From NCBI GenBank assembly GCA_026874595.1, contig CM049314.1, positions 72,740,300 through 72,804,299 of the forward strand: a stretch of 64,000 nucleotides of DNA, read 5' to 3'. Made by a program: the position numbers and the translations under genes. The stretch is from Sipunculus nudus. Its lineage: Eukaryota; Annelida; Sipuncula; Golfingiida; Sipunculidae. Of the stretch, positions 36,546-50,170 are shown one piece after another; position 1 is the first letter of the stretch; each line of letters opens with the position of its first letter. The notes beneath the pieces are model-generated. The model had not been told where the DNA came from. It did no database searches and was given only the letters and a program-made list of their open reading frames with translations.

Positions 36546-37000
36546 GGTGCAGACTAACAAAGAGATAAAGGTGGAAATATGTCCAACTCCATTTCATCAT
36601 AAAACTGAAAATAAAATTGTGTAACACATATAATAAACGTTTGGTTTTTTAACTGGGTTTTGTGCTGATCACCCTATTAATCTTAAATTTTCGAAAGGCA
36701 ATCACTCCCACATTTTGGTTAAGATATAGGTATTTTGTCTTCTTGTGACCGATCACCACGGCAGGAAATCTTTAAACAAATAAATACAGGCAGAAAGAAA
36801 CATATACAGAAAACTCAATGATCACCGGTACGAAGCCATCCATGTTTGTCGATAGTTTCAGCTGTTGCTTCAGGTCTGTTCAGGTATCCCTTCATCACCA
36901 TCGGGCCTTTAAACCAGACCTCCCCTGGTTCTCCTGTCTGTTTTTGTTGTTTCGTTTCAAAGTGGGACATAAGTGCTTTTTGGTTTCAGCGACAAGTTCA

Positions 37001-38648
37001 GTTTTTACACTATTTTTTCTGGTCTTTTGGCCTCCTTTTTTTGTATTTTGTTCTCGGACTTCCTGGTTACCGATCCAAATTTTCGTAGATAGATATTTTG
37101 CATTCACCTACCGTCGATGACCAAACCCCGGTTGGAAAGGGCAAACACTAAGCTTATGGTAAACATGCACCCCCATGATATGATTTTTCTGCCCACATTT
37201 TATTATACGCAGAGTGATTTGGTTAACTATTTTTTATATTTACATTGCAAAATATATGGTTATTTTGCCGACCGTCTTGTTAGCTATATTGGTTTGGAAG
37301 AAAGTTTAGGACTCGTTTAACATTTGAACGAGACAATATACCTGCTGTACATATTGTGAGTGCTTGACAGCCACTCTAATTCTTGTGAGAAAAGTAAAGA
37401 TTATATCAATATGTTTGTGTGATAATATCAATGCAATGTTTTCGTCCCTCACACAAGATGATGCAGTACCCGGCTTAAATCGTGACTAGGTAAATACACA
37501 ATATTTTGGTTTATTTATATGAATCTCTATAGGTTACTGGGCAGAATCCGTTTAAAAACAAGGAGATAATCAAGTACAAAGCCTATCAGGTACTGTAAAT
37601 TCAGCAAATGACATTAACGGCGACAATAGATTCCCGGTTGGTTATTAGAGTTCGGTTAACTTCAAATCTGCTATCTGGTATCTTTCATAAGCCGTTACCA
37701 CGTATAGCCTACGGGGCCCGCTAGGTCAGTAAAATCAGAATTTTTGGCTATATTCGCACCGTACCGCATGGTATATTCTCCCGGCGTTTTCAACTCACCG
37801 TTAGCCCTTACACAGGCCGTAGACATGGGGAAGATTTTTGTCTCGACAACATTCGTACGGGCGCTTTGCAGTGTCAGCTGTTGCCGTACGTGCACCGTGC
37901 GATAGCCTCACGGTCTCCATGATATATGAAATGTCGAATGGCTGCGACGCGGGATCCGCAAGGCTCCCTTGCGATGTAAATTTTGCTTGTCCAGTGTACT
38001 CACGGTGCCCTGAGTCTGAGCTGTTGGATATATGAATACAGCCATAGTGGCCTATATTTCAAACAGTGAAACTCTGTGTGCTGCAGCTAGCTTCTGTGAG
38101 CAAGTCGAGTGTTATATTAAAAATTGATTTGAATAGTTAGAGGGCTAAGATTTAGTACGACGATAAATATAATATCAATAAATTATTTCCAATAATTACA
38201 TTTTATAGTAAAGGTTAATTATGAAAGATCGAATTGAGTTACCTGAGAAAACTTTGATTGTTACATAACGAAAGAAAAATATTAGTCTCCAGCCTATTTG
38301 ACTATATACTATTTCTCATTCTTCAGAGAATTTGTTTAACAAATGGCTGTTTAAAAATAAGCTATATATAAAGCTAGTTATACCCTTACCGTGGCCGCAC
38401 GGTGCAAGCATGCTCCGGCCGTCACCGGTTGGGCACCGTACGGTGTACTTGCTTCATGCATAGAACCCCCAAGGTCACCTTACGATTCCCGGACGGCCCC
38501 CATCAACCATGTTTCGGAGGGCACCGAACAGTCATCGTAGATTATATGTGCAATCAACGTGGAATAAAAAGTACACGCTGAAAACCCATGGAAAGCATCC
38601 GGGTTGACAAAAACGTACGGCGCCCGGCGCATATGTGAACTAGGCAAT
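37001..38648. other. Non-coding stretch upstream of the ligase exons
   Basis: I looked for further upstream ligase exons on the - strand and recognised none. The open frame at 37695-37895 (-) is not recognised. The segment 38380-38640 is GC-richer with CGTACGG-type repeats (GCACCGTACGGTG near 38431 is palindromic). Confidence 0.35.
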
Positions 38649-38760
38649 AGCAGGCTCACATGATATAGCTATATTAGCATCATTATTGCTGTAGACTTGC
38701 TGACTCTTATTTATATTTTTCTGGATGGCTTATTATTTACGTTTTCAATCAACATGGGGC

Positions 38761-38818
38761 ACCAGTAGAGTAAGAGGCAATCCTTTTATCTCTTCCTGGG
38801 GTGGATGACACGGGAAAG
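38761..38818 (+). pseudogene. Acyl-CoA ligase exon c remnant
   Basis: Reads GAPVE-stop-EAILLSLPGVDDTGK and then loses similarity. The acceptor CAACAG of copy 2 is CAACAT here, and a TAA interrupts the APAELEA motif. The remaining 90 bp of the exon and its donor are gone. It is the homologue of 45377-45527. Confidence 0.7.
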
Positions 38819-39834
38819 GCAATAAAAACCAAAAAGCAATAAATGGTTAGGAGACCAACTCCAATTAACAGTAAGCACAGAATTGTCTATATAGTATATA
38901 TAGTATAGTCTATATATACCATATGGTCTATATAGTATTATATTTTATATATATATATATTTTATCTGAACTTTAATACAGCTGAGGTAAAATACTTAGC
39001 TGTCTGTTATATTGAAAAGCTGTTTTACGATTAACAAACTGTATCCTAGCTCTTTGTTAAATAAAACAACCTAGCCGTAATAAAGTGGTTGTAAAATTCC
39101 CGAGTCATTGAAATATAAAATAATAAATGAATGAGGATTACAGTGCGTATAATGTTAGATGACAACAGCAAATCTTTAGTCTACATTTGTTAAAAAGACC
39201 CCTAAATGCCTAATGATGGTAGAAACTACCTCAATTTATGATGTTATTAATTAGAGAACCTTAATATGTTCGTCTACATATTTCGAAGCTTTGGAAGGTC
39301 GTTTCGGGAGAAACACACATGCAAAATATTTTTTTCAACAGATTTCGTTGCTTCTATTTTCCTCTGGTCAATTGTCGTGGACGTCAGTGAAAAGTGGCCT
39401 TTAATATTTATCAGTTACGTGCATATGCATATACTTGAAATATTAAAGATACAACGATGCAACTAGGATGTTTTCTGTTCTGTGGTGTTTAAGTGAATTA
39501 TGACAAGTTGAATTTTCTTTAAAATATTTATTTTCCTCTACTGGCATTAAATAAACTACCCCCTCCATCAAATAACCGAATGGGTTGGTTAAGGTATTAT
39601 ACTTCGTTCTCATTGTGCTAACTTATTTAAAAAACAATAATATATGCTTTATGCATTGAGAAACCTTTTTCGTTAAAAATGATACACACTGTTAAGTCTG
39701 GGTCTGGTCGTGTTCCGGTGGGGGTTTCAGGGGATGCCAGCCTACCTGGAAAAGTGTATGTCACCATGTTCATTGGGAGGTACACATACTAATCTGTAAG
39801 CATCAAAAGAAGCTATGTAGGGAAAATATGAGGA

Positions 39835-40577
39835 ATTATTTTCCCTGCGTAATCCTGTTTTTATGCAATCAAACTGTTTTATGAATTTTAGTTCTCATAT
39901 TCTTTTATGTTAAGTTTCTGTTACATATTTTTTCACATATTTTCATTTCTGAACTATAATGTCTTTTTAGAGAAGTGATTCCCACCGGCACAATGGTCTT
40001 GTTGGAGTTTATTGTTTGTCTGTGGATGATGACGCGTTGTGTCAAGGTCTGACCACATTCACCTGTGTAGGATATTGTTGAACATATCCTGCATTTGTTT
40101 ATAATGTACCACTCCCACTGACTGACAGTTGCTTTATTATTCGATTGTTAATATTGACGGTTTCTCCCTCCGTTATGAAGGCACATGTTTTACACCTGGT
40201 CTCTTTGCAGGGTTATGTACCTTGTTTTTCTCATTTGACATTGTTTTGTTTCGGTCAAGGGTTTATCTAAGGTTTTTTGGATGTTTATATAATACCATAG
40301 GCATTGCATTGAGAAGAGCTTTCAGATGGACTCTCCGTAGAAAACGATGTAGTTCCTTGATGCTTTTGTTCAGTGGTAGCAGTTACGAGTTTCATATAAT
40401 ATGAATATGTGTTTCATTCTTCGGTTTCAAAAGTATTTCTCGAGGGATGTTGGCGGCGTTCTTCTTTACCTGGTCTGATTTTTGGGGTTTCTATAAAGTT
40501 TCTGGAATATAAATCTGAATTGTTGTGTTTGATGGTGCCTGTCTTTTTTTTCTGAATATATGCGGTTGTAAAGTAGT
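39835..40577 (-). mobile_element. Penelope-like element fragment with GIY-YIG remnant, only in A1
   Basis: On the - strand, about 40280-39980, pieces read KCRICSTISYTGECGQTLTQ, then RVIIHRQTI, then VPVG. These match the GIY-YIG core, in which C-x2-C precedes the YxGE strand and the R-x3-HR stretch. The flanking frame is broken by stops and shifts. The block is absent from the otherwise homologous copy A2, so it inserted or was exchanged after the A1/A2 split, or replaced an ancestral segment. Confidence 0.55.
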
Positions 40578-41925
40578 GTTTAGCTACATACGACAGCCAT
40601 GCCCACATGTAGAGCTTGGTAACTTGGTGGGTGGATGTCTCGGTCAACTGGATTGCGGTAAAGAGATGTGTTTTTCAATCCTTTTGAGAGTTTGGCGGAA
40701 GCGTCTTGGAAATGGAGTGAGTTCCTTGAGTACTCCATTTTAAGCTTATGTTATAAACGTTATGGACGCCGATTAGCTCATTCTCTCTGAGGGCGAACAT
40801 CAGGAACATATGGTCTATCTATGGACGTTTAGCAGAGGTTTTGGTTTCTGTTTAGAAAAGGAAATCTTCTAATTCCCATTGGCTGTAAAAACAGGTTGTT
40901 TATCAGCAGCACTGTTCCAGTCACTCATGACGTACTGCTATAAGTTCTGGTCAGGAACTGGAACAGCTGGAGGTCCGCTTGCCGTCATGACTGAAGCTGT
41001 AGCCTGATGAGTCTCGGAATGTGCACCAGTATGAATCTTCTCTGCTCGGCTGTGATAAAACACACTTCCAAGACAATATGTAATAGACTTTAGCCCAAGA
41101 CACGACAACCTGTAAATCAGTCAGTTAACTATATGTAAACAGACGGTTCAGGTTCAAATTGGCAAACGGGCTTGTGTTGCGAGATAAGATTGATAAAGTA
41201 TGGTATCCTCAAGTTCTTGTGGCAAACGTCCGGATCCCGCAACCTGTAGCCTTACGCTATATATAGCAATTCTGTGTACTGCCTAGGGATAAATCACTGT
41301 AGCATTGAGCAGTGTGCTTAGTGGACGTGTGCTATAAACAATAGCCTCTTATATGTGTGTCTTGCATTAGATGTCATCAGGCTGAACACGTTTAGGAATT
41401 CAGTGGGAGTAGACGTTCTACGTTGTAAATTTTGATTATTTCAATGTTTGATGAGCTTGTGGATGATTTTTGCCCAGAACATATGAACAGTTTACCAGAT
41501 GTACGATAACACGATTCAAATGACAACAATCTACTTGTTATGCTTTCCTATACGACTGGTAATATGGTTGTATCTTTGCACAAACACAGTACCATCTAAA
41601 TTAAAAAAAAAACATATAAATACATAAATACAAAACAATCAGGTTGACAAACACTACCGATAAACACCTAGCCTTATAAAATGATACGTACATCATTAGC
41701 TAGCATAATAGTGCCATATGATATATAACAGACTTATTCTGTTCGTTACGGAATAAGTCTCAGATTAAATACCGCCATTTATATTGATAGGATTCAGCTT
41801 TATTTAACATGCCAGCGTCAAACTAAGAAGTAATAAAAGGCAGATATTTGCCTTCATTATTTTCGTTTCACTGACAAAGGAGCACTGAGGAACAAAAGGT
41901 AAGAACGAAGCTCTAGTACCTATGG

Positions 41926-42215
41926 TTGTGTCTTGCAAAGATTAGGGTTTCTGAACAAGGGTGTTTACATGGGAAGTACCATGAGAAATCATTGTTTATG
42001 ACTACGACCCGAGCAGACTCCAGCCTGATCACGCGGTCTTACTGCATGAAATCTTGTCCTTTCATGCTGGCGAATCGTTTTGTTTGTGTGTGTGTGTGTT
42101 TACCATGAGAAATCATTTATTGTGACTAAGACCCGAGCAGGCTCCAGCCTAATCATGCGGCTTTACTGCCTGGCATCAGGTCCTTTCTTGCTGGCGAATC
42201 TTTTTTTTTTGTATG
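41926..42215. repeat. Two ~145-bp direct units around a (GT)n tract
   Basis: ACCATGAGAAATCATTGTTT at about 41978 recurs as ACCATGAGAAATCATTTATT at about 42101. Both are followed by CGAGCAG(A/G)CTCCAGCCT, then a TTACTGC and CTGGCGAATC end. The homologous pair in A2 is at about 48980-49206, with a longer (GT)n and poly-T. Confidence 0.7.
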
Positions 42216-43325
42216 AATATTAATACAGGTACGCTTCAGTGAAATAAACCCGTTTAATTCAATCTCAGCTCCTGACGGCAGTTCAATTCATTACATACAT
42301 CAAACCGGTTATACACAAGACTCAGAATATAGTTATTAAAACAAAAATAAAAAAGTGAAGAACTGACATTTTCTTAACTGGACCAGGAATTTGGACGGAG
42401 TAAAAGATTTACGTTGATCGTGTAACTTTTGGGTCGTGACTAGTGGTCCTATCTCAGGCGCTTAGCACCAACATTTGTAGTCTACTATGATATTTTACTT
42501 GTTGTGGCTGACTCCTTGTTAAACATTAGTACTTTCTAACAGGTGCCTCGTATCCTCCAATTATTAGCTCTAATGTTGAATTTAAACAAAAATAGCGTCT
42601 TTTGTTGAAAAAAATGGTACCTGCAAAAATAATGAAATGGAACCCTTGGTTTACTCTACTGCAGAAGTGTTACAAAAGTTGACTGTTGCGCCAACATAAA
42701 TATAGCGCAAACGCCACGTGAGTTTAATTTACTGACTTTAAACCGGCGTTTCAAAATCGTGAACGTTCTTGTGTGAATTACTCATCGTTTGGGATTCCTC
42801 GCACATGCGCAAAATCGGACATATGGTCATGCCGCCTTGTTATAAAAGAAAACACAAGTTGACCGTATATGCTCACACGCAGAATCATAACAAGGTTTTA
42901 AGCATTAGGTATTAATACCTTGTAGTGGGATGGTTTTGCTCGGAAACTTTTGCTTAAAGGAAAATTGAACCTGTAGCGTGGAAGAATAGGCACAAAATTT
43001 TCCTGATTATGTGTCTTTACGCGCTCTCAGCACAATTTACCCAACAAATGATACCGGGCTAGCTTTACCTCGCATTCTATAGAAGTATCTCTTAGCATCC
43101 TCACAACTTTGCATTGCGTGTCACTCTCTAAGACTTAACAGAGTCAAATAATTATGAACATTATTTATTGTATAAAATTATGGATGTTATGCTACCTTAT
43201 ACGTTCGTATTATTAACCTTCACTACAGGGATTAGCATGACCTGTAGTACTATATACTGTTAATAAAAACAGATCAAGTTGTTATTGTTTTCATGTCTAG
43301 ACTTTTTTTCTAAATAAATTAAATT

Positions 43326-43465
43326 TCAGTTATTGTTATTCTCCTTGTCCTTCGAAAGTGTGCCTTCTCGGAGGTTTATACGTAACACTTTTCCACTGGC
43401 GGTTCGGGGAACCCATTCTATTAAAAGGACTCCCCCTCGAAGGGCCCGGTAGGGAGCGAGCTGAA
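43326..43465 (-). CDS. Acyl-CoA ligase last exon (intact frame, no partner exon on this strand)
   Basis: The acceptor TTTTTCATTTCAG at 43466 opens a 140-nt exon (phase 1 entry, TGA at 43326-43328). It reads QLAPYRALRGGVLLIEWVPR, then TASGKVLRINLREG. The APY-x3-RGG and PRTASGK motifs identify the C-terminal end of adenylate-forming enzymes, and the Lys of TASGK is the catalytic one. The entry phase fits exon c elsewhere in the window, yet the neighbouring exon c in this unit is on the + strand. It is therefore probably an exon stranded by rearrangement. Confidence 0.75.
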
Positions 43466-43673
43466 CTGAAATGAAAAATAAAACGGACAAATGTTCATGA
43501 ATAAACATCTAATTACTATTTGCTTTTAAAAATATATACATTTACGATCCTATTGATGTATTAAATCCGTTATTTACTTCTTTATTTGTGAAATGTAGCA
43601 ACTGCAGTTAATATCTGCCAAGGAACTGTGAGAATGGTTCTTATAACGCTGCCGCAACGGCACATGGGCACAA

Positions 43674-45269
43674 TCCAAAGAACGTGTAAACTTTTCAATA
43701 TTATTATACCAAACACCAGTTTAAAAGCGCCCACGTGCTTTTGTTAACTCGCCAATCGGATATAAACAAAGAATACATTTGGGCTCTCACTTCTATATAA
43801 GCATAACCGTGTTTATACAGGGATCTTCGTATTCTGAGATGCTTATATAACTATATTGGACGGACTTCCCAGTCTAATTATGAATCTACTAGTATTAAAT
43901 AAGCTTACCGGTAGTCCTACCGGAGTCCTTTAGGTCATTTTTGCCAAGATAAAACAGACAAAGTCTAGATAAATATAACTTTATACCTGGCATCAATAGT
44001 ACAGGCTGCACGATATATGAGCTTGCTAAGATCGTACGATACTAGTTCAAGGCCGCTTCTGCAAAATCCGCGCCATCCGTGTGTCAATAGTCCCCTCTTG
44101 GTCCAGTGCGAGGCTGCACGGAAGTAGGTCAGGAGTGACGCTGGGGAGTCCCTTAATCACCCCAATCGGAACATAAGCAAACCTTCATTTCAAGTATAAT
44201 ATCAATTGGAATTTTTTTTTAAATCTGCAATCATTAACACAGGCTATGTTTTCCTGCTTTTCGTTTATATAGCACATCCACCAGGGTGCATATATGGGAA
44301 ATCTCTTTATAGAATTTATATTTGGACACTGAAAATTACTAATATTATGCAAAAAAAATTAATATCATGTCTTACCTTTTTACATATTTGCAATTCTACA
44401 ATGCATTTAAAATATACACATTGAAAACTAGAAATATGCATTATGAGGAATGCACGCCTCCGTCAGGTGTGGGTCCATATCGTGGGATGCTCCCAAAACC
44501 GTGTTTGCATTCGTTTATTCGGCCCATATTCCCAGGTTTATTCCTGCGTAAGTGAGTATATTTTTTTTATATTCCTTGTTGACATTCCTCAATCCGTTTC
44601 ATATGCCGGATCGACACCTAATGTAATATGTATTTGCATTAATTCTTTCCCAAAATGAGCTGAAAATGTCATGAGAATCCCTTTTTAATTGTGTGAGTGT
44701 TCTTGTGACCAAAAGCCCAAAGACACAGACGTAAGAACAACGTCGTTGTATAAAGTAACGCCAAATAACCACAGGCCTCTCAAAACTATTCCACTGTGTT
44801 CCCGACGTATGTTCCATATAAATATGCCACTTGCCCAGAGGCCGCAATTTACGAGAAAGTTATATAGAATTGAATAACATTGAGTAACATTCTCTCATAG
44901 AGTTATTGTATAAATAATATTATCATAGAGTTATTGTATAATTAATATTGTCATAGAGTTATTGTTTCAGTAATGTTGTCATAGAGTTATAGACCTAATT
45001 TTCGTTGGTGATGGGATATTGTCATAGAATTTTTGTATAAATAATATTGTCATAGAGTTATTGTTTAAGTAATATTGTCATAGAGTTGTTATTGTTAATA
45101 TTGTGAGTAGTTCAGTTTGCGTGTATTTGATAATTGTTTTAAATGGTTATTACGACAGATGGCCTGTCACTTAGAACAGCTTAAAGTTTACACAGGTAAT
45201 GACAAACCGTGAGGTTAACACCAGCATTGGGTCAGGTAATGTAGGTCAACATTATTAGCAGGTAAAGTC
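43674..45269 (+). repeat. Segmental duplication unit B, copy 2
   Basis: Homologous to 31502-33373. It starts directly after A1 and ends directly at A2 (GTAAAGTCGC then AGGCTCACATG). It keeps R3 (43905-44745, end missing) and the minisatellite (44893-45095). Confidence 0.85.
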
Positions 45270-45376
45270 GCAGGCTCACATGATATAAGCTATATTAGCA
45301 TCATTATTGCTGTAGACTTGCTGACTCTTATTTATACTTTTCTGGATGGCTTGTTATTCACGTTTTCAATCAACAG

Positions 45377-45527
45377 GGGGCACCAGCAGAGTTAGAGGCC
45401 ATCCTTTTATCTCATCCTGAGGTGGATGACACGGGAGTGGTAGGCGTTCCCGACAACGACGGAGCAAACGTGCTCCCGAAAATGTTTGTCGGGAAATACG
45501 TCACAGAGAAGCAAATCCACGACTACG
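45377..45527 (+). CDS. Acyl-CoA ligase internal exon (intact frame)
   Basis: The acceptor TCAATCAACAG precedes GGG GCA CCA. The frame reads GAPAELEAILLSHPEVDDTG, then VVGVPDNDGANVLPKMFVG, and ends at GACTACG with GTAGAA as donor (entry phase 0, exit phase 1). This is the start of the C-terminal domain of acyl-CoA ligases. The usual VAPAELE has Gly for Val. Phases equal those of the decayed exon c at 35803-35971. The next exon expected on the + strand was not found; the only exon d nearby is on the - strand. Confidence 0.72.
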
Positions 45528-48500
45528 GTAGAAACAATATAAATGTCTTTCCCTTTAGAATTTTGGGTATGGACTTCAAGTTTTTTCCTGGTTTTTCTTA
45601 AAGATGTGACTTAAGCTTTGAGCGTATATAAATTCTAAAACAGACCAAAACTCAAAACAAGCAATTTTGTGAATGGTTCATAAACTAACCTATCCACATT
45701 ATTTAAATTTATGCTTTTAATTAACTCCAATTAACAGTAAACACAGAATTGTCTATATAGTAAATATAGTATAGTCTATATATACCATATAGTCTATATA
45801 GTATAGTATTTTATATATATTTATTATCTGAACTTTAATACAGCTGAGGTAAAATACTTAGCTGTCTGTTATATTTAAAAGCTGTTTTACGATGAACAAA
45901 CTGTATCCTAGCTCTTTGTTAAATAAAGCAACCTAGCCGTAATAAAGTGGTTGTAAAATCCCCAGACATTGAAATACAAAATAATAAATGAATAAGGATT
46001 ACAGTGCGTATAATGTTAGATGACAACAGCAAATCTTTAGTCTACATTTGTTAAAAGACCCCTAAATGCCTAATGATGGTAGAAACTACCTCAATTTATG
46101 ATGTTATTAATTAGAGAACTTTTATATGTTCGTCTACATATTTCGAAGCTTTGGGAGAAAAACACATGCAAAATATTTTTTTCAACAGATTTCGTTGCTT
46201 CAATTTTTCCTCAGGTCAGTTGTCGTGGACGTCAGTGAAAAGTGGCCTTTAATATTCATCAGTTACGTGCATATGCATATACTTGAAATATTAAAGATAC
46301 AATGATGCAACTATGATGTTTTCTGGTCTGTGGTGTATAAGTGAATTATGACAAGTTGAATTTTCTTTAAAATATTTATTATAACTACCGCCTTCATCAA
46401 ATAACCGAATGGGTTGGTTAAGGTATTATACTTAGTTCTCATTGTGCTTACTTATCTAAAAGACAATAATATATGCTTTATGCATTGAGGAACCTTTTTC
46501 GTTAAAATGATACACACTGTTGTCTGGGTCTGGTCGTGTTCCGGTGGGGGTTCCAGAGGATGCCAGCCTACCTGGAAAGTGTATGTCACCATGTTCATTG
46601 GGAGGTACACATACTATTCTGTAAGCATCAAAAGAAGCTATGTAGGTAAAATATTCTACAAAGAGCCGCTGCTATGAAATGTCTTATACACCTACACCGA
46701 TGATGGGTTTTCCGACAGACAGGCAGTGGAAAAGTTTGAGAACAGGCCCGTTGATTACATACGTGCAATAATGTTAAACCAATATAAAAAAACTGTAAAA
46801 ATATAGAATTGGTTTAAATAAATCATAAGAATGATTATGTTTAAAAAAGCGTGCTTTTACACTTTATTTTATCTTGTCAACCCATATTTTTATACGTTAC
46901 CTTATATATTATGAAAGTACAACATTATTATAATAAATTTTACTGAAATTAGTGTTTCACTGCGAGCAAATGTTTAAAGTGGTTAAAGTTTAATCAATTA
47001 TTGAGCGTAACGTCTTCTTTTAATTCTGTTATTCACATGTTTGAATGTACAGCATTTTTTATCTTGTCAGGTAAAATAAATGCTTCAACAATGAATACTG
47101 AGTTTTATTAACAAATCTTGACACATCTGTAAATAAGGGATAATTAATTGAATGAATCAACGTTAAGTCAATACTTAATGAGAAACTCATAGGCTAATCT
47201 ATAACTTCGTACCTATTGTAAAACAAAATATACAAAATAACATAGTGTTCCCAATGTAAAAGAGACTATAAAAATCAATTTGTCGTAGACAATTAATCTA
47301 CATATACATGTTTATAAACAATAACAGATATTTTACTTCATACTTGTTTCAAAGCGATCACGCAAATTCATTTGTAACTGATAATTTGACAAAATGTAAT
47401 GTAAATAGATGACATCCTTTTAAAGATTAGCTGTGTGAAGTCCATTTTTACACAACCTTTCGGGTGCTCTGCCCCCTTTCTTATAAGTGAATGGTGTTTT
47501 GTTGCCTTTTCCAGTGCTGATTAGTTGAGATGGTTAATGGTATTGCTTGTAAGGTCTATTGCTATACTAGTACCACAGTGTTTAGCTACATACGACAGCC
47601 ATGCCCACATGTAGAGCTTGGTAGCTTGGTGGGTGGATGTGTCGGTCAGCTGGATTGCGGTAACGAGATGTGTTTTTCAATCCTTTTGAGAGTTTGGCGG
47701 AAGCGTCTTGGAAATGGAGTGAGTTCCTTGAGTTCTCCATTTTAAGCTGATATAAACGTTATGGACGCCGATTAGCTCATTCTCTCTGTGGGCGAATATC
47801 AGGAACATATGGTCTATCTATGGACGTTTAGCTGGGGTTTTGTTTTCTGTTTAGAAAAGGAAATCTTCTGATTCCCATTGGCTGTGAAACATGTTGTTTA
47901 TCAGCAGCACCATTCCAGTCACTCATGACGTACTGCTGTAAGTTCTGGTCAGGAACTGGAACAGCTGGGGGTCCGCTTGCCGCCGTGACTGAAGCTGTAG
48001 CCTGATGAGTCTTGGAATGTGCACCAGTATGGATCTTCTCTGCTCGGCTGTGATAAAACACACTTCCAAGACAATATGTAATAGACTTTAGCCCAAGACA
48101 CGATAACCTGTAAATCAGTCAGTTAACTATATGTAAACAGACGGTTCAGGTTCAAATTGGCAAACGGGCTTGTGTTGCGAGATAAGATTGATAAAGTATG
48201 GTGTCCTCAAGTTCTTGTGGCAAACGTCCGGACCCCGGAACATGTAGCCTTACACTATATATAGCAACTCTGTGTACTGCCTAGGGATAAATCACTGTAG
48301 CATTGAGCAGTGTGCTTAGTGGACGTGTGCTATAACCAATAGCCTCTTATATGTGTGTCTTGCATTAGATGTCATCAGGCTGAACACGTTTAGGAATTCA
48401 GTGGGAGTAGACGTTCTACGTTGTAAATTTTGATTATTTCAATGTTTGATGAGCTTGTGGATGATTTTTGCCCAGAACATATGAACAGTTTACCAGATGT

Positions 48501-50170
48501 ACGATAACACGATTCAAATGACAACAATCTACTTTTTATGCTTTCCTATACGACTGGTAATATGGCTGTATCTTTACACAAACACAGTACCATCTAAATA
48601 AACGAAAAAAAAACACATAAATACATAAATACAAAACAATCAGGTTGACAAACACTACCGATAAACACCTAGCCTTATAAAATGATACGTACATCATTAG
48701 CTAGCATAATAGTGCCATATGATATATAACAGACTTATTCTGTTCGTTACGGAATAAGTCTCAGATTAAATACCGCCATTTATATTGATAGGATTCAGCT
48801 TTATTTAACATGCCAGCGTCAAACTAAGAAGTAATAAAAGGCAGATATTTGCCTTCATTATTTTCGTTTCACTGACAAAGGAGCACTGAGGAACAAAAGG
48901 TAAGAACGAAGCTCTAGTACCTATGGTTGTGTCTTGCAAAGATTAGGGTTTCTGAACAAGGGTGTTTACATGGGAAGTACCATGAGAAATCATTGTTTAT
49001 GACTACGACCCGAGCAGACTCCAGCCTAATCACGCGGTCTTACTGCATGAAATATTGTCTTTTCATGCTGGCGAATCGTTTTGTTTGTGTGTGTGTGTGT
49101 GTGTTTACCATGAGAAATCATTTATTGTGACCAAGACCCGAGCAGGCTCCAGCCTAATCATGCGGTTTTACTGCCTGGCATCAGGTCCTTTCATGCTGGC
49201 GAATCTTTTTTTTTTTTTTTTTTTTTTGTATGAATATTAATACAGGTACACTTCAGTGAAATAAACCCGTTTACTTCATTCTCAGCTCCTGACGGCAGTT
49301 CAATTCATTACATACATCAAACCGGTTATACACAAGACTCAGAATATAGTTATTAAAAAAAAATAAAAAAGTGAAGAACTGACATTTTCTTAACTGGACC
49401 AGGATTTTGGACGGAGTAAAAGATTTACGTTGATTGAGTAACTTTTGGGTCGTGACCAGTGGTCCTATCTCAGGCGCTTAGCACCAACATTTGTAGTCTA
49501 CTTTGATATTTTACTTGTTGTGGCTGACTCCTTGTTAAACATTAGTACTTTCTAACAGGTGCCTGGTATCCTCCAATTATTAGCTCTAATGTTGAATTTA
49601 AACAAAAATAGCGTCTTTTGTTGAAAAAAATGGTACCTGCAAAAATAATGAAATGGAACTCTGGTTTACTCTACTGCAGAAGTGTTACAAAAGTTGACTG
49701 TTGCGCCAACATAAATATAGCGCAAACGCCACGTGAGTTTAATTTACTGACTTTAAACCGGCGTTTCAAAATCGTGAACGTTCTTGTGTGAATTACTCAT
49801 CGTTTGGGATTCCTCGCACATGCGCAAAATCGGACATATGGTCATGCCGCCTTGTTATAAAAGAAAACACAAGTTGACCGTATATGCTCACACGCAGAAT
49901 CATAACAAGGTTTTAAGCATAAGGTATTAATACCTTGTAGTGGTATGGTTTTGCTCGGAAACTATTGCTTAAAGGAAAATTGAACCTGTAGCGTGGAAGA
50001 ATAGGCACAAAATTTTCCTGATTATGTGTCTTTACGCGCTCTCAGCACAATTTACCTAACAAATGATACCGGGCTAGCTTTACCTCGCATTCTATAGAAG
50101 TATCTCTTAGCATCCTCACAACTTTGTATTGCGTGTCATTCTCTAAGACTTAACAGAGAGTCAAATAAAG

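Larger units (their letters stand above)
34049..37000 (-). pseudogene. Acyl-CoA ligase (4-coumarate-CoA-ligase/luciferase-like), four C-terminal exons, degenerate
   Basis: Four exons lie in order on the - strand. Exon a (to 36826) encodes [19 protein letters not shown], then [18 protein letters not shown]. Exon b (36377-36308) encodes GYLDDDGFLYIVDRVKEKLT. Exon c (35971-35803) encodes QVAPA-stop-LEALILLHPG, then GVIGVPDKDE. Exon d (34176-34049) encodes GGIHLVAEIPRTANGKIVRR and ends in TAG. These are adenylate-forming enzyme motifs, including the hinge DR-x-KE and the final PRTANGK whose Lys is catalytic. Splice phases agree (1, 2, then 0, 1), although b to c needs a missing micro-exon. Defects are two TAG codons in exon c (35956 and 35827 regions) and Tyr in place of the ATP-ribose-binding Asp of the TGD motif at the a/b junction. 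The N-terminal two thirds were not found. The family activates carboxylic acids to acyl-CoA. Confidence 0.8.
38649..43671 (+). repeat. Segmental duplication unit A, copy 1
   Basis: From GCAGGCTCACATGATATA to GGCACATGGG this aligns with 45270-50490. Identity is high by eye, with many single differences. Copy-specific blocks are 39835-40577 here (a Penelope-like fragment) against 46655-47576 in copy 2, and 43143-43350 here missing in copy 2. It carries a ruined ligase exon c (+) and an intact ligase exon d (-). Confidence 0.88.

Noticed and set aside
37695-37895. 66-codon open frame upstream of the ligase exons (-)
   Set aside because: It does not match any acyl-CoA ligase motif and has no supporting splice sites.
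46655-47576. Ligase-like peptide VLKLFHCLSVGK on the - strand in the A2-specific block
   Set aside because: It is too short, and the adjoining family motifs are missing.
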